Shown one piece after another: positions 16,447 through 22,847 of a stretch of DNA of 64,000 bases; the stretch's first letter is position 1, and each line of letters starts with the position of its first letter. The notes below the pieces were generated by a model. That model had not been told where the DNA came from and did no database searches. It saw only the letters and a list, made by a program, of their open reading frames with translations. The translations under genes and the position numbers were made by a program. This stretch comes from Gemmatimonadota bacterium (GTDB taxonomy: Bacteria > JAAXHH01): contig JAPPBT010000004.1 of assembly GCA_026702745.1 (NCBI GenBank), forward strand, positions 1-64,000, written 5' to 3'.

Positions 16447-16481
16447 GCTGACACCTCCTCGGGGTGTTGTCTGAAATCTGC

Positions 16482-17633
16482 TTAATCTGAAAGTTTGAGC
16501 TTGTAGACGACTACAGTTGGATTAGGCAGATTCTTAACGTCCCGCGACAACACGACGGGTTCTTCGGAACGCAATAGATAGAGTCGGTCACCCCTGGAAA
16601 CGATACCCTGCGAACCACCACCAATGTGCTCGGGTAATTGCAGGTCGCCGGTAACGAAATTGAGATCGGTGTCGTAGAGATCTAAAAACACCCGACGCTC
16701 ATTGGGTTCGGCCAGGACCACTCCAATCATCTCGTCTCCTATCTTCAACAACTGTCTAATGTGGCTCCAAGTGGCGTGGTACGCTTGTCGTTTGCGGAGA
16801 TCGCTCGAGACCTCGCGCTCATCAAAGTCTGTCGATGGCGGCACGTAGTGCGACGATCTGCCCCGTACCGTTCGAATCAGTTTTCCGCCAAGATCATACT
16901 TCCGCAGTTCGTACTCATAGGGGGTGATTACGTAAAGGTGTGAGCCAAGCAGCACAATTCCTCCCCCTCTGGACTCTCCCGCGGTACTGAACTTCTCGTA
17001 TTGATCGGCGAAACTGTTACCAATCTCTCCCGACCTGGTACACTCGTAGACCACCTTGTCGGCACCCTTCCTGCTCGCGACGCCACTCGAATAGCAAAAG
17101 AAGCGGTCATCGGCTGTCACGATCATCTGACCCAGGTAAAGAGGGAGATCGACACTGCTGTTAAATTGAAAGTCTTCGTTGTATTCCTGGATTCGCAGAA
17201 GATCCCCATCATATACGTAGTACTTGCGTGTATGGTCGCTATAGTAAAGGTTATCGGGATAGAGGTACTGGTCCGCGTTCGTCCCAAGACTTCCTATCTT
17301 CGCCTTGCTTCCTCCTTCGGAGTCGAAAACAAGGATTTGTCGAACGCCGAAGTTATCCAGCACAATGAAATCGCCCTGTTCGTTTATGGCGCTGAGCCAG
17401 GGCAAAGCGCTCAGCGTGAAGCCCGAATCATTGGCAAGCGGGATCTGGCGTATTTCTGTGTACACGTCAGAAAAAGCCCGTTTATCTCCATAAGAATCGA
17501 CGAGATGGGCAATCGATGTATTGCGGGCTTCTTCCATTGAACCATGAGTACTCTGGCATGCCATTGGTCCCATGGATACCGCCATAAGCGAAAAGGACAG
17601 CATCCGTATCGTTTCTTTCAGTCTCTTGGCCAT
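16482..17633 (-). CDS. Six-bladed beta-propeller lipoprotein-like protein
   Basis: The product is 383 aa. A hydrophobic N-terminus ends in GPMACQS (putative lipidated Cys26). Repeated propeller blades follow, for example LSAINEQGDFIVLDNFG and ESRGGGIVLLGSHLYVITPY. It is a diverged paralogue of the protein at 14671-15759. A strong ribosome site (GAGGAGGG) lies 8 bases before the ATG. It is the first large gene after the 69-aa secreted peptide. A KpnI-type dyad (TGGTACC/GGTACCA, 17699-17719) lies 66 bp upstream of the start codon. Confidence 0.82.
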   Translation of the reverse strand: MAKRLKETIRMLSFSLMAVSMGPMACQSTHGSMEEARNTSIAHLVDSYGDKRAFSDVYTEIRQIPLANDSGFTLSALPWLSAINEQGDFIVLDNFGVRQILVFDSEGGSKAKIGSLGTNADQYLYPDNLYYSDHTRKYYVYDGDLLRIQEYNEDFQFNSSVDLPLYLGQMIVTADDRFFCYSSGVASRKGADKVVYECTRSGEIGNSFADQYEKFSTAGESRGGGIVLLGSHLYVITPYEYELRKYDLGGKLIRTVRGRSSHYVPPSTDFDEREVSSDLRKRQAYHATWSHIRQLLKIGDEMIGVVLAEPNERRVFLDLYDTDLNFVTGDLQLPEHIGGGSQGIVSRGDRLYLLRSEEPVVLSRDVKNLPNPTVVVYKLKLSD

Positions 17634-17665
17634 GATTGAATTCCCTCCTCACCAGGTAGTCTTTG

Positions 17666-17682
17666 ACAGTACAACCGGAAAG
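17666..17682 (+). repeat. 17-bp inverted repeat flanking the peptide gene, left arm
   Basis: ACAGTACAACCGGAAAG here is the exact reverse complement of 17983-17999. The two arms bracket the peptide gene. A second pair (17727-17742 with 18015-18030) is interleaved with this one. Confidence 0.85.
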
Positions 17683-17698
17683 TGCTCGTTTTGTAAAT

Positions 17699-17719
17699 TG
17701 GTACCAGTCTTAGGTACCA
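17699..17719. promoter_or_regulatory. Small dyad upstream of the propeller gene
   Basis: TGGTACC and GGTACCA form a 7-bp perfect stem around a 7-nt loop. No T-run follows on either strand, so it is not a convincing terminator. It may be an operator for the downstream minus-strand gene. Confidence 0.35.
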
Positions 17720-17726
17720 CCACTAC

Positions 17727-17742
17727 ACTATCGGTCAGGCGT
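17727..17742 (+). repeat. 16-bp inverted repeat flanking the peptide gene, left arm
   Basis: ACTATCGGTCAGGCGT is the exact reverse complement of 18015-18030. It lies just downstream of the peptide stop codon. Confidence 0.85.
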
Positions 17743-17750
17743 GACAACGC

Positions 17751-17960
17751 TTACGGCCATGAGTGCGCGCTGAAAGGCGTGCAGTGATGGGATGTGGAGG
17801 CCTGGCAGTGGTACACGTTATTGGCAATATGAACCCAATTGTACACCTGATTGGCTCCTGCCGGCTCCGTGGACAACGCCAGCATGCTCATTGCGCCGGC
17901 CATCGTCAATGCACCGACGAACATTACACGAGTGAAGATGCTTCTGATTGAAGTTTTCAT
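17751..17960 (-). CDS. Small secreted Cys/His/aromatic-rich peptide (unknown)
   Basis: The product is 69 aa. A signal peptide (1-36) ends in AGA before Asn37. The predicted mature part is 33 residues with two cysteines (Cys52 and Cys60), five histidines, two tryptophans and three tyrosines, including NVYHC and SHHC. AAAGGAG sits at good spacing before the ATG, supporting real translation. I recognise no family. By position it resembles Bacteroidetes small secreted precursors that sit beside six-bladed propeller lipoproteins. It leads a minus-strand run of propeller, redoxin and MauE-like genes and could be the substrate they oxidise, modify or carry. Inverted repeats of 17 and 16 bp flank it, and a TAGGG dyad lies 113 bp upstream. 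Confidence 0.65.
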   Translation of the reverse strand: MKTSIRSIFTRVMFVGALTMAGAMSMLALSTEPAGANQVYNWVHIANNVYHCQASTSHHCTPFSAHSWP

Positions 17961-17982
17961 TGCCGTGCTCCTTTCTTTGTGC

Positions 17983-17999
17983 CTTTCCGGTTGTACTGT
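17983..17999 (-). repeat. 17-bp inverted repeat flanking the peptide gene, right arm
   Basis: This is the exact inverse of 17666-17682. It lies 22 bp upstream of the peptide start codon, between the leader and the ribosome-binding site. Confidence 0.85.
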
Positions 18000-18014
18000 G
18001 CAATGAAGAAAACG

Positions 18015-18030
18015 ACGCCTGACCGATAGT
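18015..18030 (-). repeat. 16-bp inverted repeat flanking the peptide gene, right arm
   Basis: This is the exact inverse of 17727-17742. Because the order on the plus strand is A, B, gene, A', B', the two pairs interlock instead of forming one long inverted repeat. Confidence 0.85.
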
Positions 18031-18072
18031 CATCTACAGTTGTAAATTAGGAAATGGGAACCGCCAAATCTA

Positions 18073-18087
18073 TGGGGTGTAACCCTA
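18073..18087 (-). promoter_or_regulatory. TAGGG-N5-CCCTA dyad, copy 1 (variant TGGGG)
   Basis: Reads TGGGG-TGTAA-CCCTA on the plus strand. It lies 113 bp upstream of the secreted-peptide start codon. Three relatives occur at 18313, 19128 and 22088 in the same orientation. Confidence 0.6.
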
Positions 18088-18312
18088 CTTTCAACCATTT
18101 AGCATCCGATCTGACACGTAGCCTAATCAACCCACCTCCATAATCTCCTCGGTTCGTCCTCGGGTTATGGGAAATGCTCCTGGGTACCTCGATTGACCCG
18201 GGCCATGCATTCCCCGAACACCATGTCTTCCCTTTTCAGTTCCGAAGTCCTGTGAATGTATTCCCCGGAACGATCTACCCATGAATGAAAGGAAAGCCGG
18301 ATTGGATTTCCA

Positions 18313-18327
18313 TAGGGTGTATCCCTA
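18313..18327 (-). promoter_or_regulatory. TAGGG-N5-CCCTA dyad, copy 2
   Basis: Reads TAGGG-TGTAT-CCCTA, a perfect dyad, preceded by CCA as in copy 3. It lies in the 370-bp gap between the peptide gene and the response regulator. I see no gene in that gap (18040-18408); it holds copies 1 and 2 of this motif and no recognisable coding sequence. Confidence 0.6.
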
Positions 18328-18408
18328 ATTCGCTCGGTTTTTCACCGGAATCGAAAAAGGTTTATGTCGGTATTGGAGAGTGTGAGTGTTACGACGAACA
18401 GGCGGGAT

Positions 18409-19044
18409 TTACTCTTTCAAATCGATCAGACCAAGTTTGATCGCCGTACGAATCAGTTCTGGAAGGCTGTGCGTGTTGAGTTTCGCCATCAGATTTATGC
18501 GGTGGTTTTGCACGGTTTTTATACTGATTCGCATGGTTTCGGCTATTTTGGGATTGGATTGTCCCGACGCAATCAGTCGAAGGATTTCGTGCTCACGGGG
18601 AGTCAGCTGAGGTGGTGTGCCGTGTGGGTATTCGGCATACAAATAGTCGGCATGATCCATGGCCCGCGATTGGTAAGTGATACCCCTGCAAACGGTGCGT
18701 ATCGCTTTGACCAATTCCTCACTGGCCGATTTCTTGAGCACGTAGCCCTTGGCGCCGTTGTCCATCGCTTTGCGGATCAGACCGGGATCTGAATGCATCG
18801 ACAGCATGACAACCTGGGTATCTGAAAACGACGCGCGTATCCTCCTCGTCGCTTCGATACCACCGATACCGGGCATCTCAACGTCCATCACTATGACGTC
18901 CGTTCGGACTCGACGTATCGTTTCCATTGCGTCCTGGCCGTCCGTGGCCTCGGCGACGATTTGAATATCGGATTCTTTCGAGAGCAGATCCCGAAGTCCC
19001 TGACGTATCAGATGATGATCGTCTGCGATTAATACGCGTATCAT
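18409..19044 (-). CDS. NarL/FixJ-family response regulator
   Basis: The product is 211 aa. The receiver domain (1-120) has the acidic pair Asp8-Asp9, phospho-acceptor Asp54 in VIVMDVEMPG and the conserved Lys in GYVLKKS. A LuxR-type helix-turn-helix follows (about 145-205: LTPREHEILRLIASGQSNPK, then TVQNHRINLMAKLNTHS). I chose the ATG at 19044, since MIRVLIADDHH is the standard start and GGGGA lies upstream. No kinase gene is adjacent; the kinase at 22844 has its own regulator, so this one may be an orphan or share that kinase. A TAGGG dyad 84 bp upstream suggests autoregulation. Confidence 0.93.
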   Translation of the reverse strand: MIRVLIADDHHLIRQGLRDLLSKESDIQIVAEATDGQDAMETIRRVRTDVIVMDVEMPGIGGIEATRRIRASFSDTQVVMLSMHSDPGLIRKAMDNGAKGYVLKKSASEELVKAIRTVCRGITYQSRAMDHADYLYAEYPHGTPPQLTPREHEILRLIASGQSNPKIAETMRISIKTVQNHRINLMAKLNTHSLPELIRTAIKLGLIDLKE

Positions 19045-19127
19045 ATGAAATCCCCGGTCTGTCATGATGTCTGTGGCTGTTAAATCTGTCGTTTGTCGAT
19101 ATTAACTCCTAACAACATGGTTTTCCA

Positions 19128-19142
19128 TAGGGTGTTTACCTA
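19128..19142 (-). promoter_or_regulatory. TAGGG-N5-CCCTA dyad, copy 3 (variant ACCTA)
   Basis: Reads TAGGG-TGTTT-ACCTA. It lies 84 bp upstream of the response-regulator start at 19044. About 20 bases further from the gene is GTATCGAACGGTATTG, similar to the block ATCGGACGGTATCG found in the same place at copy 4. Confidence 0.6.
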
Positions 19143-19249
19143 CGGCTGGCGTTTTATAAGGTATCGAACGGTATTGAAAACTAGCGAGGTAGACTAGTAG
19201 TCTGTGGCCGACCGGATCGCCAACTAACAGGTCAAGACGACGGATTACT

Positions 19250-19357
19250 CATCACCAGTTCGATCGTAGCCGGATTTGCGTATCGTTCATTCCAGAAGGC
19301 CGGCCAGAGCGCGTCGCGTGCCAATTCAGTCACCGCATCCCATCTCGCAAGTTCAAA
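19250..19357 (-). pseudogene. GWxTD-domain protein fragment
   Basis: On the minus strand this reads FELARWDAVTELARDALWPA then FWNERYANPATIELVM. It aligns with ELATWEAATEPERDALWLA then FWNERDSNPATIENERLVE of the intact protein at 615-3071. Only about 36 codons survive, with no start and no GWxTD core, so it is a decayed copy. The rest of the 19045-19379 gap holds the dyad at 19128 and nothing else I recognise. Confidence 0.82.
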
Positions 19358-19379
19358 ACGAAAAGTAAACTGCTCGAAC

Positions 19380-21785
19380 TCACTCGGATTGCAACGCATC
19401 TACCGGATTGGCTGTAGCCGCCGTGATTACCTGGTATCCGTTTGTGAGCCAGGCTATAACCAAAGTAACGAAGCCCGAGAAGACAAATACCCATACGTCC
19501 ATTTCGATGCGGTAAGCAAAATCCTCAAGCCAGGCCTGTAATCCGAAGTAACCTATCGGGGTACCTATAACAAACGCCACGAGGATGAGCATCGTAAGAT
19601 CTTTCGACATCAATAAGACTATACTCGTTATCGAGGCGCCAACGACCTTGCGAACGCCTATCTCCTTGGTCCTCTGTTCTGCCATAAAGGAAGAAAGACC
19701 CAGGAGTCCCAGGCAAGCGATGAGTATGGAAAGCGTTGCACCGGCGCTAAAGACGGAACCCAGTCTTTGTTCGGCATGGTAGAGTTGGTCGAGGTTTTCA
19801 TCAAGAAACGAGAAATCCATGGAAGGATGTTCCGGATATGTCCGCCCCCACTGATCCTTCAGGATTTCAAGTCCACGGGATTCGGCGTTCCCTTCCAACC
19901 TTACAGCCACATGCGAATGTGACCAAGGTGAAGCCATGATCATCAGCGGCTCGATGGGTTGGTGCAACGACTGATCGTGGAAATCGGCAATCATGCCGGT
20001 GACTTCGATAGGCGGACTGAAACCGCGCGGACCTGGGTATCTGAACGTCTTTCCAATTGGATCGTCCCAACCGAAGGCCCTTGCGGCCGCTTCATTGATC
20101 AGGATGGAGTTAGCGTCAGAAGGGTGATCGCGTGAGAACGCACGGCCTGATTTCACCTCGATGCCCAGCGTTTCGATGTAATCAAAGTCCGCCCATATCG
20201 TTCGGACCGATACATTCTGATCCTCCTTGAATCCTTCAGGTTGGATCACACTGAGGTCCGCTTCATATCCTGGTACGCTGGAGGCTGAACTCACGTTTAA
20301 AACTTCAGGATATTGCAGGATTGCGTTCTTAAAGGCCGGATATCGTTGTAAGGCTTCAGGATCGGGCAAACGAACCACAACCACGTTTTCTTCATCGAAT
20401 CCCAGGTTTTTATTCTGCATGTACTCCAACTGATCAAGGACAACGACTGTCCCCACGATCATGACAATCGAGACGACAAACTGGAAGACAATAAGCAGTT
20501 TCCGAAGTGATGAATAGGAAGCTCCCGCTTTCAATGCACCGGTCAGCACGGCAACTGGCTTGAAGGACGAAAGTACAAAAGAGGGATACCCGCCGGCGAC
20601 AATCCCCGTAGCAATGGCGATGGATATCAGTGTAGGCACAAACCAGGTTGAATCGTAATTGATCTCCAGCGTCTTGCCCGATAAATGATTGAACTGGGGC
20701 AGGAAAAGATGAACCAGACCCAATGCCACAATCAATGCGATCAGGGAATACAGGATCGACTCACCCATGAACTGTGAAATCAGCTGGTTCCGCTTTACGC
20801 CCAGTACCTTCCGAATGCCGATTTCCTGCGCCCTCCGGGCAGAACGGGCGGTGGAGAGGTTCATGAAGTTGACACAGGCTATCAGCAGCACAAAGGCGGC
20901 CAATGTGGAGAATATGTAGACATACGTGATCTTGCCGTTTGATTCAAACTCACCGATAAGATCCGAATGAAGATGTATTTCGGTGAGAGGCTGAAAGAAA
21001 GGGGTCATTGCAATGCCAAGCGTTTCCAGTCGCTCGCTGAGATGTTGGTCCAGGAATCCAGGCAGTTTACGCTCCAGGTCTTCAGGCGCTGCGACATTGC
21101 GAAGTAGTATATAGGTAAACACGGAACTGTAATGGTTCTGCATCGTGGACGGTTCGTCATACAACCGGTTCGGCGCAAGTGATGCGTAGGAAGCCAGAAA
21201 ATCGAAATGAAAATGTGAGTTATCCGGTAAATCCCGCATGATTCCGGTAACGCTGAACTCATATTTGTCATCGCCGGTGATTACTTTTCCGATTGGGTTT
21301 TCGTCCCCGAAGTACTTTTGCGCCATGGATTCAGACAGTACGACGGAATGAGGTTCGGTCAGGGCGGTATTGGCGTTGCCCTGCACAAGGGGCATGGTGA
21401 AAATGTCAAAGACCGTTGAATCTGCGAACACTAAATTTGCTTCATAAAACCGTTTTTCCCCGTATCGAATCAACCAACGGGATGCGGGCGGCCTGATCCG
21501 CGTAATCGCTTCGATTTCAGGATATTCCTGCGCCAATGCCGGACCCCATGCCGGTGGCGATTTCGCCCATACATCGAGTCTTCCTTCTGCGGTTTCGGAA
21601 ACCGCCAGACGGTATATCCGATCTTTGTTCTGATGGTACTGGTCATAACTGAGCTCGTCATGCACGTAGAGTACGATCAAAACACATCCGGCTATTCCTA
21701 TGGCAAGCCCCAGTACGTTGATAAGCGAATAACCTTTGTACCTTAGCAGAAGCCTGATACCGATGGTCAGATAGTTGTTGAACAT
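19380..21785 (-). CDS. FtsX/MacB-family ABC transporter permease
   Basis: The product is 801 aa. It has the two-repeat layout of FtsX-like permeases common in Bacteroidetes relatives: an N-terminal helix (about 20-40, LINVLGLAIGIAGCVLIVLY), a MacB-type periplasmic domain (about 50-260), a three-helix FtsX block (about 285-405), then a second periplasmic domain and a second FtsX block (about 670-790). TARSARRAQEIGIRKVLG and EQRTKEIGVRKVVGA are the characteristic cytoplasmic coupling sequences. CGGAGGT precedes the ATG. Such permeases need a LolD/MacB-type ATPase for lipoprotein, peptide or drug export or mechanotransmission; here the upstream ATPase is only a remnant (21834-21998), so activity would require an ATPase from elsewhere. 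Confidence 0.92.
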   Translation of the reverse strand: MFNNYLTIGIRLLLRYKGYSLINVLGLAIGIAGCVLIVLYVHDELSYDQYHQNKDRIYRLAVSETAEGRLDVWAKSPPAWGPALAQEYPEIEAITRIRPPASRWLIRYGEKRFYEANLVFADSTVFDIFTMPLVQGNANTALTEPHSVVLSESMAQKYFGDENPIGKVITGDDKYEFSVTGIMRDLPDNSHFHFDFLASYASLAPNRLYDEPSTMQNHYSSVFTYILLRNVAAPEDLERKLPGFLDQHLSERLETLGIAMTPFFQPLTEIHLHSDLIGEFESNGKITYVYIFSTLAAFVLLIACVNFMNLSTARSARRAQEIGIRKVLGVKRNQLISQFMGESILYSLIALIVALGLVHLFLPQFNHLSGKTLEINYDSTWFVPTLISIAIATGIVAGGYPSFVLSSFKPVAVLTGALKAGASYSSLRKLLIVFQFVVSIVMIVGTVVVLDQLEYMQNKNLGFDEENVVVVRLPDPEALQRYPAFKNAILQYPEVLNVSSASSVPGYEADLSVIQPEGFKEDQNVSVRTIWADFDYIETLGIEVKSGRAFSRDHPSDANSILINEAAARAFGWDDPIGKTFRYPGPRGFSPPIEVTGMIADFHDQSLHQPIEPLMIMASPWSHSHVAVRLEGNAESRGLEILKDQWGRTYPEHPSMDFSFLDENLDQLYHAEQRLGSVFSAGATLSILIACLGLLGLSSFMAEQRTKEIGVRKVVGASITSIVLLMSKDLTMLILVAFVIGTPIGYFGLQAWLEDFAYRIEMDVWVFVFSGFVTLVIAWLTNGYQVITAATANPVDALQSE

Positions 21786-21833
21786 GGTTATGACCTCCGT
21801 TCAGGTCAATGCGCACGAGTTACGCGTCCCCGT

Positions 21834-21998
21834 TCATGCGGCTTCCTTCACGATGCGCCCGTCGAAGAGGCGGATGATCCGGTGGTCTTGGTCGGCCAGG
21901 ATCAGCCTGAGATTCCCGATGACTGCCCACGCCACGGCCACGCGCTCCTGCTTGGACGTGTCCAGGTAAATCTGGGGCAGCTTGATGTTCTCGTACAC
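21834..21998 (-). pseudogene. MacB-type ABC ATPase with internal deletion (remnant)
   Basis: The minus-strand frame reads VYENIKLPQIYLDTSKQERV, AVAWAVIGNLRLILAD, then jumps to QDHRIIRLFDGRIVKEAA and a stop. The first part corresponds to the signature-to-Walker-B region (normally RVAIARALxxxPxLILADEPT) and the second to the extreme C-terminus. The D-loop, H-loop and all sequence before the signature are missing. It lies just upstream of the intact FtsX-type permease and would have been its partner. Its ending resembles the remnant at 6063-6240. Confidence 0.8.
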
Positions 21999-22087
21999 AG
22001 TTGATATTCGTGATCCCCTCTTAAGGTCGTTTCATGACGATATCCAGCTTCTGCTTAATACTTAACACCGATAAAGAGCATTATCCG

Positions 22088-22102
22088 TAGGGTGTTTCCC
22101 TA
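22088..22102 (-). promoter_or_regulatory. TAGGG-N5-CCCTA dyad, copy 4
   Basis: Reads TAGGG-TGTTT-CCCTA, a perfect dyad, preceded by TCCG. It lies about 90 bp upstream of the ABC remnant and permease genes. ATCGGACGGTATCG follows on the plus strand about 10 bases later, as at copy 3. Confidence 0.6.
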
Positions 22103-22196
22103 TTTTCCGCATTCATCGGACGGTATCGGGGGTTAAAAATGCGGGAGAGGAAGGCCGCGGCCGACTGCATTGCTGCCAGGCGAGGAAACACAACGA

Positions 22197-22847
22197 TCAT
22201 TCATCCAGGAAGGCAAGACGGTGCTTTAGCGCTAAGATTATGAGGTCCGGCAGATTGTGTACTTCCAGCTTTTTCATCAGGATCGCGCGGTGTTTTTCCA
22301 CGGTCTTTTCGCTGATACTCAGGACCTCCGCAGCGGCCTGGTTGGTATGTCCCTCGACGATGAGCTGGAGTATCTCCCGTTCGCGGGATGAAAGCTCCAG
22401 TACGGCCGATGACTCATTTGTCGATTCCGTCTGCAGGAATCTCGACAGAACCGTTTGAGCAATCGAAGGAGAAAGATAGATTTCGCCCTTGTTTACGGAC
22501 CGGACAGCGATCAGGAGTTCCTCCACGACGGAGTTCTTGAGGAGATATCCGCTGGCCCCGTATCTGAGTGCCTGGCGCACCACGTCCTCTTCTGAATGCA
22601 TGGATAGTATGACGACACGTGTATCGACGGATAGCGTCTGTATCCGCCGCGTGGTCTCGATACCGTTCAGCAAAGGCATGGCGATATCCAACATGGCCAC
22701 ATCCGGACTCTTTCGTTGTACCAGGTTCAGTGCCTCGTGCCCATCGGCCGCTTCGCCGACAACTTCCATATCCTCGGCCTTTTCGATGAGAGATACGATG
22801 CTTTGACGGACCATTTGGTGATCGTCGGCAACAACGATCCTGATCAT
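22197..22847 (-). CDS. NarL/FixJ-family response regulator
   Basis: The product is 216 aa. The receiver has Asp8/Asp9, phospho-acceptor Asp54 in VAMLDIAMPLL and Lys in GYLLKNS. The LuxR-type helix-turn-helix covers about 148-210 (LSSREREILQLIVEGHTNQ, then TVEKHRAILMKKLEVHN). The start overlaps the histidine-kinase stop (ATGA, 22844-22847) and its ribosome site GGAGGAGAA lies in the end of the kinase gene, so the pair is cotranscribed and coupled. It most likely controls the neighbouring ABC/peptide region, because the repeated dyad occurs only in that stretch; this is inference. Confidence 0.94.
   Translation of the reverse strand: MIRIVVADDHQMVRQSIVSLIEKAEDMEVVGEAADGHEALNLVQRKSPDVAMLDIAMPLLNGIETTRRIQTLSVDTRVVILSMHSEEDVVRQALRYGASGYLLKNSVVEELLIAVRSVNKGEIYLSPSIAQTVLSRFLQTESTNESSAVLELSSREREILQLIVEGHTNQAAAEVLSISEKTVEKHRAILMKKLEVHNLPDLIILALKHRLAFLDE

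Noticed and set aside
17699-17719. Terminator after the peptide gene
   Set aside because: The hairpin has no T-run on either strand, and a real terminator here would isolate the peptide from the genes downstream.
18090-18310. Possible small gene in the gap upstream of the peptide
   Set aside because: Only short frames without ribosome sites or recognisable sequence; not enough to call a gene.
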